Below, piece after piece: positions 49,104 through 61,011 of a stretch of DNA of 64,000 nt. A model generated the notes under the pieces. That model worked only from the letters and a program-made list of their open reading frames with translations. It was not told the origin of the DNA and made no database searches. Source of the stretch: Akanthomyces muscarius (taxonomy: Eukaryota > Ascomycota > Sordariomycetes > Hypocreales > Cordycipitaceae); contig NW_026611617.1 of the NCBI RefSeq assembly GCF_028009165.1, positions 1,064,001 through 1,128,000 of the forward strand. Direction: 5' to 3'. The translations under genes and the position numbers were made by a program. Within the stretch, counting starts at the first letter, position 1. The number at the start of each line of letters is the position of its first letter.

Positions 49104-50861
49104 ATGTTGCCTGCCCCTCGTCTCCTCACAACGGCCCCTCTCCGACTCCGTCGCACTTTTCATCGGCCATCCTTTCCGACGCCGTCTGTCCGGTTCTTCC
49201 ATAAGAATCTTTCTCCTACTCCATTCCGACATCTACATATCGCTGCCTGTCCACACCTCTCACCCCGAAGCCGTCTCTCATCACCACCCGCCAGCCTTCT
49301 CCCATCACCACCCCGCAGCACGCTGTCCACCATGGCCAAAGACTTCGAGTCCGTCCTCAAGGGCAAGTACCCCGGCAAGGCCCACGCCAAGCGCGTCGTC
49401 CAGACGCTCCGTGACAAGGGCGCCGTCGCCGACGGCTTCATCTACCTCGAGGCCCGTCACACCCAGATGCAGGAAGACAACGACGGCCCCGTGCCCTTCC
49501 GGTATGCTGTCACCAACCTTTGGCAGACTGTCCGCTAACAACCCAGCCAACGCCGCTTCTTCTACTACCTCACCGGCTGCAACCTCGCCGACTGCTTCTT
49601 CGTCTACGACATCCAGGCCGACAAGTCTACCCTCTTCATTCCCCCCATCGACCCCGAGGACGTCATCTGGTCCGGCCTGCCCACCACCATCGACGACGCC
49701 CTCAACCTGTACGACGTCGACGATGTCAAGCCCAACACCGAGCTTGCCGCCACTTTGAAGAAGCTTGCCAGCGCCAGCCCCAAGGCCACCGTCTACGCCA
49801 TCGACGGCCAGGTCTCGGACCACGTCTCCCTCGACGCCTTTGCCGCCAAGGATCTTCAGACTGTCAAGCCCGCTATTGAGCAGGCCCGTGTCGTCAAGGA
49901 CGAGTACGAGGTCGCGCTGATCCGCCGCGCCAACTATGTTTCCGGCCTCGGCCACCTCGCCGCCATGAAGCGCGCCAAGACGGCCAAGACGGAACAGGAG
50001 CTCGAGGCCTCCTTCCTTGAGCGCTGCTACTCGTACAACTCCAAGGAGATGTCTTACCACCCCATCTTTGCCAGCGGTCGCGCCGCGGCGACGCTGCACT
50101 ATGTCGACAACACCTGCCCCCTCGAGGGCAAGCAGAATGTTCTTGTTGATGCTGGCGCCGAGTACAACAACTACTGTGCCGACATCACCCGCACGTTCCC
50201 CATTAGCGGCAAGTTTTCCAAGGAGTCCCAGGCTGTTTACGATATCGTCCTCAAGATGAAGAACGAGACGAGCGCACGTCTCAAGGGCGGCGTCAACTAC
50301 GACGACCTCCACATCCTCGCCCACACCATTGCCATTGAGGGTCTTCTCGAGCTCGGCATCCTCAAGGGCGACAAGGACGAAATTCTCAAGGCTCGCACCT
50401 CGGCTGCCTTTTTCCCCCACGGCCTCGGTCACCACCTCGGCATGGACTGCCACGACACCTGCGGCGGCCAGAACCGTCAGGACCCCGACAAGCTCTTCCC
50501 CAACCTGCGTCTGCGCGGCATTGTTCCCACCAACTCTGTTGTTACTATTGAGCCTGGTGTACGTAGTCTACCTATTGCTGATTGACATGTCTAACAAACT
50601 CTATAGGTGTACTTCTGCGAGTTCATCATCAAGCCTTACCTCAAGGACCCGGTCCACAGCAAATTCATCGACGAGAGCGTCCTCAACAAGTACTGGGACG
50701 TCGGCGGTGTCCGGTAAGGTCGTCGATCAGCACACGAAGAAAATTTCGCTAATTGTTGTAGCATCGAGGATGATATCCTCGTTACCGAGACGGGCCACGA
50801 GAATTTGACTAACCTCCCCACCACGGCCGCCGAGATTGAGGCCATTGTCGCCAGCGCATAA
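49104..50861 (+). CDS. Xaa-Pro aminopeptidase (peptidase family M24B, PEPP type)
   Basis: Metalloenzyme that removes an N-terminal residue preceding proline. Exons are 49104-49501, 49547-50558, 50607-50713 and 50762-50861; introns are 45-48 nt. The ATG at 49332 gives 462 aa, the usual cytosolic length. The upstream ATG at 49104 gives 538 aa with a 76-residue leader rich in R, S, P, L and T and almost no acidic residues, resembling a mitochondrial presequence. In the short numbering the dinuclear metal ligands are D258, D269, H348, E392 and E439, all present. A pita-bread fold with an N-terminal aminopeptidase-P domain is expected. I report the longer form because its frame is fully open. Which start is used, or both, is unknown. 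Confidence 0.93.
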
Positions 50862-52744
50862 TGGCATGGAAAAAAGTCGTATATACCGAATACCTAAATA
50901 AATGAGATTTTTATGAGACATTCAGTCATCCGAACGCTGGCGTGCATTGATGCATACCATCGCATCGACCAGGCGCCGCGTGTGAGTCTGAGGTAACCCT
51001 CAAATCACATGCACCATACCTCTATCAGCTCCAGCAGCTCCTTCTCGTGAATAGTTTAATGTAAGACTCTGCGGATTACTGAACTGCTAGGCTGTACATT
51101 GCCATCATGACTACCATGCAAGGGGACTGGCGACCGAGTCCCTCGCGCAATCGCGCGTTCCAGTCGCATCCTACGGTTTTACGGACTTTCCATGCTTGGG
51201 CCGCTCGTTGCTACCCTGGCCCGAATGAGCAGTCATGAACAGCCTGTTGCTGAAGTCATTTACTCCAAGCCTCCACTAAATAATGTGAACGCTCATTCCT
51301 TCTGGCCTTTTCTCGTCGTCCTGGAGTATGTTGCGCTGCGCCGCAAGTGTCAAGTGCCCCTGCCAGGCTGGGGCCACGTCATGGTATAGAAGCTCGCCCT
51401 CGTGACCAATAATCTAAAATCATAGTCAACTAAAGACATGCTGTCACTGATTCAAATAATATCTTTTTCTTTAACAACTCAGTATAATAGGGGGATGTGG
51501 TGATAATCTGCTAGGCTTTGCGACGCGTTACACTTGAGGTAATGTGAGGTACCAGCACCAAGTCAAAAGGTAGGTGGCCCCGATACCTGCTTGCTCCTTC
51601 TGCACTGTCAAAGGGATATGCCTCTGTAGTCCGAGCCCGTGGAAGAGGGCCGCATTGGGCGGGGAACCAGGCTCTATATCCCGCGACACTGTACGGTGAT
51701 GCTGAACAAATGCGCGGCAGGAGCAACAAGAGATAGTATCATGACGTATCAGCCACTGCACTCTGTTCAGCGTACTACGAGGTGCTATAACAGTAACGCG
51801 TGGGGGTCCAAGCTGGGCTTTTAGCATGATTCGTTCGTCGCTTGGTCGACACAAGTTTAGCATGCTAGTGTTGGACGTTGTTCCCAGGGAGATCCAGCGA
51901 CCATAGCAAGATACTGTTCCGCTCCCTCCAAAAAGTATCTTGGCACGGAATTAGTTGCTGGCGAGCTGGGCAGAAGTTCGCGTGTTTCCACTGTAAAGTG
52001 TCGAGGCTAGCCGCCCCGGCCATTCCCTTCTCTGCTTGGTTGATGAGAAGCCTGCTTCTTACTACCATAATACTGGAGCTGCAAGGTCGAGATATCTGCC
52101 ACGCCAATCAGAGAAGATGTCTACCCGCCAGCTTCCCCATCAATGCAGATGTGGCTGAATGACTGCTACCTCATCCACCCAAATCTTGACCTGCCAACTC
52201 ATGAGTGACTGGTAGATGGTGGCGACGGGTCTATCGGCGGGCAAGGCGCAACCGACCCCAAGTCCATGAACCCCCGTGAATAGCGTTCGAGGGGCGACCT
52301 CGCCGCCTGCGTAGCCCCCAGAATCCTACTCTGGCTATTACGCAGGGTACGACTGAACTCTGACTGGCGTTGCTGCTAGGATGATACGCCGAGTGACAAC
52401 GTAATATATAGATAGACCGGCCCTGTGGCCGTGGTTGGGCGTTTCGTCCAACAAGCCTGGAACGAGCAGCGCGCGTCTTGAACAGGACGGGTCGCAAACT
52501 GCTCCGCTCTGAGTGGCTGATATAAAATCTCTAGTGTCCCATACTTTTATCGGCAGAACAAGAATTGCGGAGGGGCTGGCCATGCTCACCTGATTTGGCT
52601 GGGTGCGTGTGGCATGGCGAGCAGCTATCTGGAGGAGGTCGCTGGCACTAATTAACTCGAAGTACTGGTCAGGAACCCTCGCTCGTGGCCCGCCCAGTTC
52701 CAGAACTATTGTTCAATATATTCCTTCGTTGGAATGCAATGGCC

Positions 52745-53138
52745 TCATTTCAACCAGCCTCCGTTTTCGGGGTAGCCACAATGCAGGTGACAACCATGTT
52801 CACCTTGCAGGAACTTTTGTCGAATGGCTTGCAGACGAGGCAGAGTGTTGCTGCTTGCTATCGCATCCCAGGCAGATATTGTACCGCCAACGGGCGAGTT
52901 CCTGACGAACTGCACAGATTCATTGACAGACATGATTCAAAATTAAAACAGCCTGTTCTTTGCCATCGAGCATCAGGACAGCCTCGTGCTTGGATATCAA
53001 GTCGCGCCAACACGGGCCAGAGGCTTGAAAACCAGGGTCGGCGCAAATCGACGATTTATCAGCGTTTGCTAGCCCATGGATCAGGAAGGAGTGGACGAAC
53101 TGCAAAATAAAAACGCTAATTGCTACCGATCCAGTCAC
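52745..53138 (-). pseudogene. Possible remnant of a small secreted protein
   Basis: 53138-52920 encodes 72 residues with a hydrophobic signal-like start (AISVFILQFVHSFL) and cysteines. The next overlapping frame, 52933-52745, carries 62 residues with more cysteines (HGCHLHCGY). A single frame change would join them. No known family. Chance open frames are possible. Confidence 0.25.
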
Positions 53139-53329
53139 TTGCGTGACACGCTAAATTTCAGGCTGAGAAAACATTGGCACAGCGCTGTCGGGCGTCACAT
53201 CACGTTGTCGACCTTGTCGAGACTAAAAGCCACGATATTGCGACCTGACCCGTTGCATTTTCCCTCTCCCCTTTTCACACCACTCTTGTTTGCGCCGTGC
53301 ATCAAGATTTGCCAGAAACCACACACACA

Positions 53330-53387
53330 ATGCATTTCTGGCTCTACCTTCTCATCGGCGCTGCGGCTACAAGTGCTGCACTACCAG
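53330..53387 (+). other. Orphan signal-peptide-like exon
   Basis: ATG at 53330 starts MHFWLYLLIGAAATSAALP, a good signal peptide, followed directly by a gtattt donor-like site at 53388. I find no convincing following exon before the ABCC gene. It may be the first exon of a small secreted protein whose remainder has decayed, or chance. Confidence 0.3.
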
Positions 53388-54610
53388 GTATTTATAGCCC
53401 CCTAAGAATTGGAAATGTACTATATCAGTATCAATAATCGACTCTGTAGTACACATCAGCCTTTTATATAAAGCACACATGAAGGACGGTGCTCGTCGCA
53501 GGCCTGCTTCAATACCATATGAGGCTGAAGTGCTTGCTGCAGATAGATCACAGACTCTGGGAAGCTAACAAGATGTATTACTAGTACGGTAGTTTAGACT
53601 GTACCACATTTTGAAATAGAATATAGAGTTCTTTTGATTTCTTTGCGCTCTTCATACACTTCTGCTGTGAGACTCCTTCAGCCTCTTGTTCTTTATACTG
53701 CTACTATCTTTGTTGCCAACGTCTGTCTCTGCAAATACGAAGACGCCTCCAATCCAAGGCGTTCTGAGGGCCCTTTTCCCCCTTCCTCAAAATGCAGGTG
53801 CATGCGTTCGCACAGGACAGGTGCATGAATCGCCGACCTCCAGCGGGTGGCGAGAGTAACAGAGGCAGCCAGATGGCGAGGAAATGTCTCACACACTAAC
53901 ATTCGTTTGTTTGTTTGTGCATTTTACATCCAGCCGCCAGCCATCCGCATCATGCTGGTAGCTTCTGGGTGGGCCAGGCCCGCCGAGAATCCTCCTCGGG
54001 GTGCCATTCCCGCTGTGGCTGCCGAGCTAGCCTAAAGACACTGGGCTGAGAGCGGGCATGATTTCTCCAGTGGGACACTGCTCCGGGGTACTGTTGCAAC
54101 AGCCTGATTCAAGAGCTTTTGCTGTTGACGAGGTGAGTCGCTATCCCTTCCTGGCAGGTGCTGCGCCAGGCTGGCTGGCATCTTGGCCCGTCCATGTCCA
54201 ATGCAGCAACAAATTTGATAGTACCCCAGCCCCCAGCATCGCTGGACCAGAGCGCCCAACGCATTCCCATGTCACGCCTATGGAGTGGTTTAGCCTCCTG
54301 CTCGCCGGAGACCCTGGGTCGCGAAGTTGTTTTCGCGAGGAGCAGTGCAACAATTGTAGACAGAGGACATGTTCATGCTCTTTCCCCCCCTAACGGCAAC
54401 GATTATTAACCCCTAGCATGATAGATAGATAGACAACTGGCAGCCAGCGGCCCCTGTCCCGAGTCTGGGGCCATTCCCGCGAGTATACATATGCTGGCTC
54501 TCTCCACACCTACATATACACCTACCACCCCTCTCTGCTCCTGTCGCTCCTCTCCCCATCCTCTTGTCGCTATTTTCTTCGTTCACAACAGCCCGCCAGA
54601 GTGGGCCAAC

Positions 54611-57600
54611 ATGGACAGCACATTCGGTCCGAGGCTGTTGGGTCATTTTGATTTCACGCTGCTCTTTGAGCATGCTATGTTTCAAATCGGGCCCTCTTCA
54701 ATTCTCATCTTCACTTTGCCCTTCTACCTGCATAAGATCATTACTTGTCAGCCCCTTGTGCGGCCGGGCTGGCTTCTATGGGCCAAGGTTGCAGTTGCTG
54801 TTAGCATAGCTGCTGTTCAACTAGCCGGCGTGGTATTTTGGTTCAAATCCCCCTTGGACTCGAGAGTGGCAGAAGCAGCTGCGATTCTTTACTTCCTAGG
54901 CGCTATTGGGGTGATTATAATCACCTACGCATCTCATGTATATTCCCTTGAACCGGTTATCTTCCTGGCCTCATACCTAAATGTGACACTACTACTCAAT
55001 TTAGTGACTATCTACACGTACTATCATAGGACAGGTTTGGATACGATTGCTCGTCTCACTTGCTCTCTGCCGGCCTTCAAACTTGCCCTCATAGTCCTCG
55101 AAGAAATCTCAAAACGATCACTTATCATTGCTGAGAACCGAAACCAGCTCAGCGATGAAACAACGGCCGGCTTCTGGAATAGAGCTACATTTTTATGGAT
55201 AAATCCGCTTCTTCTCTTCGGCTTTCGCCGTATCATCCATAATGGTGACTTGCCTGATATCGGAGAGCAATTCGACTCCAGACGACTATATGAGAATCTG
55301 AAAGTATCATGGGGGAAGCAAGACCAGAAATCGAAGAATGCGCTTCTCCGAGCTCTTGTTTTCTCTACGCCATGGCCATTAGTCTTTGTTCTTCTCCCAC
55401 GTCTATTTTTGGTCGGATTTACCTTCGGACAGCCCTTTCTCTTACAAGATGTAGTCAGTTTCTCGGGTGGTGCTACGAATCAGCCTGATTACATATCAAT
55501 AGAAGAGGAAGCTACCTCGCTTATCCTAGCAACCGCACTTATCTTTTGCGGCAAAGCAGTGAGTGACATCAAGGCTTCATCCTACTCAGTGTTGATTCTA
55601 ACCCTGATAAGCTATCGAGAACGTGGTTCAGCCACATACGAAACCAAATTATGGTGTGCATTCGAGGAGGTCTGGCCTCAGTGGTATACGATAAGTCTTT
55701 ACGCTTAGGAGGAGCAGAAGCCGAAGATTCTGCCGCGATCACGCTGGTAACGGCGGATATTCCCGGCATTGAAGCACTCATATCCCTGTGGTATGATCTT
55801 TTTGCTATGGTCCTGGAGGTTGCTTTCGGCATCACAGTTCTTACTCGGTTTGTCGGTGCCGCCAGTGCTGTCGCCGTTATATGCACCATTTGTACGTTTT
55901 CAGAACCTCTACTGCAATTAACTCAAGATACTAAATGCATAATACAGTGGCGACTATATTGTCCCAACATATTTCCAAGCAAATAAATATCACGCGAAAG
56001 ATATGGAATGGACATATCCAAGACCGCGTCGCTGCTACCTCTAATGTACTAGCGCAAACGAAGGACATAAAAATGACCGGGCTTGCAAACTCTATGGGGA
56101 GGTATCTGAAGGAGCTGAGAGCCAAAGAAATAGAAGCGTCTTTGCGCACCAGACGATTAAACTGTCTTTCGTTTGCTCTTGGTAGGTCAAAGTTGTGTTC
56201 TCATCAAGTGGAAAGACGCTGACGACTGAAAGGTTCATTTGCGGATGCTATGACGCCGGCTGCTGTTGTGGCTGCTGCGTTATTTTGGACCAAGACACTG
56301 GACCCTACGGCAACGGCGCGCTTTTACACTGTCCTTGCCGTGGTGACGCTGCTTACCGACCCCCTCTCGAACCTTATCGTCAGCCTTCCCGGCTGGGCAA
56401 GCGGTTTTGCTTGTCTTTCTCGTATTCAAAACTACCTCACTCAAGAGGAGCCACAAGACCCTCGTCGCATTCAATCACCCTCTCGCCGAAGCTCGAGCCG
56501 TGCCTCGAGTTCCAGACCGGCACGCCCACCGGCGCTGCTCATTCAGCTTCAAGGTATTAATGTCACCATGGACCTCACTGGCACTATCTTGCGCAATGCC
56601 TCAATTGTCATAAAGTCTGGTGAGGTCACCATGATTCATGGCTCAGTTGGCTGTGGCAAGTCGACGTTGTTGAATGTGATGTTAGGCGAGATGCCGTTGA
56701 GAAATGGTCGCGTCACGTTATATACACGATCGATTTCTTTCGCGGGGCAAAAGCCTTGGCTACTTAACACCACCATCCGCCTCAACATCATTGGGCGTAA
56801 AGCCTATAATCAAGTTCTATATGAACGTGTCATATTCATCTGCGATCTTACCACTGATTTCCAGCAGCTGCCCGACGGAGACCAAACTGTGGTTGGCAGT
56901 GGAGGCTGTCAGCTCAGTGGTGGACAGAAACAAAGGATTGTCAGTAGAGCGATTTGATGTTTCTGGGTATACTTATTTATTTACTAACTCTCTCGCAGTC
57001 CATTGCCCGTGCTTTATATGTCGAAGCAACCGTGACAATATTGGACGACCCCTTTAGCTCGCTAGATGTTGCTACGTCGGCGTTGATTCGCATAAGACTG
57101 ATTTCGGACGGACACGCTGCCCCGAATGGAAGGGCGTTGGTTATGACCACAAGCATGAGTAAGTAAATCGGCATCTAAGGCTGAAGCTGTCCAAAATTAC
57201 ATGGCGAGGTGTCCGTCCAACTGGTAGTGGAAGTGCCTAACGTGGACTCAAAATCTATAGAGCAGCACCTAGTCGACGCCAACACTGTCTATCGGGTTCA
57301 AACCGACGGCTATGTTGTGCAGTTGACACAGGAGCAGGTAGACGCAGAGCTGGACGAGCTTGCGAGAAACCACCGAGCTAGCATGGCCACCACAATTTCA
57401 GCCAATGCGAATTCAGTGGTCTCTCTTGAGCCGCCTTCAGTCCAGCCAGCCATTGAGGACGATCTTGACAATAAGCGAGACGTCACAGCTGAAAATTACA
57501 GCAGCTTTTCGGTGTATAAGTATTTTCTCAGGCCTGCTGGCATTGCAACTGTTATAATTTGGTTGATACTCGAGGGCATCGCGGCGGCCTCCGAAAGACT

Positions 57601-59514
57601 GCCGAGTAAGCCACATATCCGTTGTTTACCCTGCAAAATTTCGCTAATAATACGTACAGACGTCTATATTCGGATATGGCTTGAAGAAGATGCCAGCAAC
57701 TATCTGTACTATATTGGTTATGCACTATTCTGCCTTGCGCACCCGATTCTCAACGGTTCGACTGCAGCGTGAGTATCAATACCCATTTCCCCAGATTTTT
57801 TTCGCTCATAAAGAGGGCAGGTACTTTTTTTGGTTTGTTAATGCGCCCACTGTCACCAAGCTGCATGACAGCCTTGTGGATGCCACACTCGGCGCGACCT
57901 TCTCGTTCCTCGCAGAAGAAGACACTGGATCTATTCTGAATAGATTCAGCTCCGACATGAATTTGGCAACGCAGAGGATCCCAGCTCTCATCGTACCTAC
58001 TATATGGCGTAAGTTTTGTTGTTGTCTTGAAACTAAATAAGAAAAAGGCGTCATTGACATGTGATGATCAATTAGGCACTTACGCAATTCTGATTGACAT
58101 TGCCATTATCAGCGCTGGAGCTGCTTACGCCGCAGCGATTATTCCGTTCTTCGTTTTTTTCATCATTGGAATCCAGAGATTCTATTTGCGCACATCAAGA
58201 CAGCTTCGTGCCCTCGAACTTGACACATCCAAATCATTGATTCGGCACCTCGTCGAGACAGCTGCTGGTATTGTGCACGTCCGCGCCTTTTGCTGGCAGG
58301 AGGAGGTGATGGATGACTTCTACACGATGCTAGATATCGCACAGCGTCCCTTCTACCTACTGTTTTGCGTCCAGCAATGGCTTGAGTGTGTACTTGACCT
58401 TTCCAGTTCCGGCGCCGCGGTTCTTGTGGTCACATTCGCGGTGAAGTTCTCTAACACCGCCTCTGCTAACTCTATGGGTCTGGCATTTCTCAGTCTCATT
58501 GGATTCAGCAACACTGTAACAATGTGGGTCAAGTCATCTGTGGCTATGGAGACAACCTTCGGGGCTGTTGCACGCATTCGAGCCTTCTCCGAAGCAACTC
58601 CCAAGGAGACGTATAAGGATGACAACGGGCCGGTTTCTAAACATTGGCCTGTTACAGGTGTTTTGGAATTAAACTGTGTGTCCGCAGTTTATGGGTAAGT
58701 TTTCACGCCAAAGTTAGACACTACCTACTGCTAACAACTTTATCTCCTCTAGAAGCCAAGAGCAAGCTCATGCTTCCCAGATCAACAATCTTACTGTTAC
58801 TATTCGCCCCGGCCCGAATGGGTCACTTGGAATTATTGGCAGAACTGGAAGGTACGTTAATTATTCTTTGCGGCTACTCTACTCACATTGTATCCTTTGC
58901 TTACCATTTTCTCTAGTGGTAAGACGACGATATTGCTTAGCATTCTCAATCTGCTCAACTACAAGGGAACGATTAGCATTGACAACCGCGAAATTCGCAC
59001 AATCTGTCCTGACTTGTTGCGCTCACGAGTTATTACTACTATTACGCAGGGTGGAATTTACTTGCTAGGTTCTGTGAGATTCAACCTCGACCCATTTCAC
59101 GATTCCTTGCGCCCGTCTACATGCATTGTAACCGATGCTATGTGCGAGTCTATGCTGCAGAAGGTTGGGCTCTGGGAAATTATCAACGCGCGTGGAGGAT
59201 TGACAGCTCGAATGAAAGACTTGAAGCTTTCAGAAGGTCAGCGTCAACTGTTTCAGTTTGCGCGAGCCATGTTGCATCATGAAACGATGCGGACAAAGAT
59301 TGTTCTGATGGACGAGGCAACGTCGAGCCTAGATGAAGATACAGAGGCGCGCGTCATCAACGTCATCGACAATGCGTTCGCCGGGTGCACGAGGATAGTA
59401 ATTTCGCACCGGGAAGCTGCTTTGAGTAGTTCGCATTCCATCATAAGGCTCAACGCGGGCCGGGCGCACCTCGTCAGACAGGTATCAGGCCAACCAGGTG
59501 AGGGGAGTAGATAA
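54611..59514 (+). CDS. ABCC/MRP-type multidrug-resistance ABC transporter
   Basis: Full-length exporter with an extra N-terminal membrane domain (TMD0), expected in the plasma or vacuolar membrane and moving amphipathic anions or conjugates. Eleven exons (54611-55558, 55612-55891, 55948-56181, 56233-56939, 56999-57158, 57261-57605, 57660-57768, 57821-58008, 58076-58694, 58753-58851, 58917-59514) give 1428 aa. NBD1 has GSVGCGKST, LSGGQKQRI and TILDDPFSSLD. NBD2 has GRTGSGKTT, LSEGQRQL (a G-to-E change in the signature), VLMDEATSSLD and the switch histidine in ISHRE. All introns are GT-AG; the 102-nt intron 57159-57260 joins TTSM to KQHLVDANTVY. An ATG at 54491 would add 40 atypical residues, so I prefer 54611. 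The substrate is unknown. Confidence 0.94.
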
Positions 59515-59988
59515 AAGAACGCTACTAGTGGTATATTTTGGTTGATAGATGTAAACATTATTTTTCTTGTTGGGCTATGAATCTTGCAAAGTGAGGCGAG
59601 CTCGGCAGGCGTATACTGGTAGGCGCTCGACGGATGAATTTTACGGACTCTGTCGGACACTGTTTGCGTTGATGGCCACATTACGCTTCGAGATGAAAAC
59701 GAACGATGAGAGGATGAAGTCTTTCTAATGAACGAATGATGAATATGACTTGAAAGACAGATCGTTCTTGGCGAGAGACTGAAGAGCGAGTGCTCGATGT
59801 CGCGAGAGTACCTCGGTGCACGCTGGCTAGCACGCACAAATAAAGGACAAGGAGCAGTATAAAGCAGGAATGAAAACAATGAAAATTTGCTGGAGTTGAC
59901 AATGTGTACCGTGGCGTCTAAGTTTTTCTTTTCGAAACAAGCAAATACTTTAGCCCCGGCGCCAGGAATAGAGCCCTCGATCTGACCG
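59515..59988. other. 3' region of the ABCC gene
   Basis: 474 nt after the ABCC stop. The part next to the following relic may contain more of that relic (SKFFFSKQANT in frame). No separate gene is seen. Confidence 0.45.
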
Positions 59989-60225
59989 GTGTTGTATAGG
60001 CAGAGGACAGCAATTCCGGTCCCAGTGGTGTATGGGTACAGTCTGGACGAGAATAGCCCAGCAGGTTGCTGCTTTTGCCTCATTGAGCACAGACACGGCA
60101 CGATAGCGGAGGACGTCTCCCGTGCGTGGCCCGGCGAGCACGAGGGCATACCGGCAGCTTTCCAGGACAAGTTTTGGCGGCGGCTGGGAATGGGTGGAAA
60201 GACTGGAGTGGCTGCGGAAACATAG
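59989..60225 (+). pseudogene. Aminoglycoside-phosphotransferase-like (APH) fragment
   Basis: One frame reads RTAIPVPVVYGYS, then GCCFCLIEHRHGTIAEDV and GIPAAFQDKFWRRLG. This is the pattern of the N-lobe of fungal APH-family kinase-like proteins (TTIPVPEVYGY, FVLMEYIHG and a later FQDKFW-type motif). There is no ATG-led intact start, the frame is broken after the LG, and the catalytic HGDLHPGN and DFD motifs are absent. The adjoining frame to about 60376 (WLRKHSDEDLERFYQEDEW) may be its continuation. A dead gene remnant is the simplest reading. Confidence 0.6.
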
Positions 60226-60648
60226 CGACGAGGATCTAGAGCGGTTCTACCAGGAGGATGAGTGGTTAATTGCCTGGTTGAGTAGGATACGAAAGCCGAT
60301 TGATCTGAGTCTGCATCGGCGAGCAGCATCGCCAGATATTGGGGTTAAATATTCGCAGACATCAAGGCTATCTTGATCCTATTCGCCACGGCTACTATGT
60401 ATTGGCGATACTTGCTAGAGGCCGATCCAATACTGCGCCTTTATTAGCCTCCTCTTGGTCGTCGCAAAATCATAATGCGAGCCGGCGATGCAGGTATGCG
60501 ACACTGCCGCGCCATTCTTCTCCTGTCCAAAAGACAGGAAGACCACTGATATTCTGAAATCCGCAACAGAGTATCATGCAAGAGACTGGGTCTGCGTCTT
60601 GACTCTGTACTTGTTATTTGCTGCTCAATGTTTCTTTCTCCCTGAATC
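60226..60648. other. Intergenic, possible tail of the APH relic
   Basis: About 420 nt with a plus-strand open segment to 60376 that may continue the APH-like relic. Nothing else is seen. Confidence 0.4.
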
Positions 60649-61011
60649 CTAGTGATATACACACTGCCAATACAGCAATGCCGCCAAACCTGACCAAACG
60701 GTGATTATCCATGCCCATTTAGTCACACCGAGCCACACGCGGATACTTGCATTGTATTCGAGGTCCAAGACTCTCAAGTACCGACAGGCCTTGGCGTCGT
60801 TGGGCCCGTCTGCCGACACGAACGCACCTTGAACTGGCCCAGGTGCCGCTACGAGACACACCCTACAGCCCGTCTCGCCGTACGGGAAGCTGCTCGAAAA
60901 GGACAGGCCGTCTGTAATCCAATGCGTCGGCCGCATCTCTAGAATGAATGCCGAGGTGCCAATCAAAGAGTCCTCACCGAGACCCCTTTCTTCGCCCGAA
61001 ATACTCACCAC
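60649..61011 (-). CDS. Uncharacterised coding-like exon with C-terminal membrane helix (partial model)
   Basis: An open frame of 120 codons with coding-like composition but no ATG at its 5' end; the first in-frame ATG is internal (MRPTHWITDGL). It is probably the last exon of a longer gene on the minus strand whose upstream exons I cannot place (61012-61440 shows nothing convincing). It has three cysteines and ends with a hydrophobic helix (WAWIITVWSGLAALLYW) and a short CVYH tail, suggesting a tail-anchored or single-pass protein. Family unknown. Confidence 0.35.
   Translation of the reverse strand: MVSISGEERGLGEDSLIGTSAFILEMRPTHWITDGLSFSSSFPYGETGCRVCLVAAPGPVQGAFVSADGPNDAKACRYLRVLDLEYNASIRVWLGVTKWAWIITVWSGLAALLYWQCVYH

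Larger units (their letters stand above)
50862..54610. other. 3.7 kb intergenic stretch with possible secreted-protein remnants
   Basis: No complete gene is visible. Short pieces look like parts of secreted proteins: a signal-peptide-like exon at 53330-53387, and minus-strand frames at 52920-53138 and 52745-52933. The last 100-200 nt hold the promoter of the ABCC gene. The frame at 51192-51389 has no known features. Confidence 0.5.

Noticed and set aside
49305..50453. Minus-strand open frame of 382 codons
   Set aside because: It is antisense to the aminopeptidase, with a repetitive V/G/D/L composition typical of an antisense shadow.
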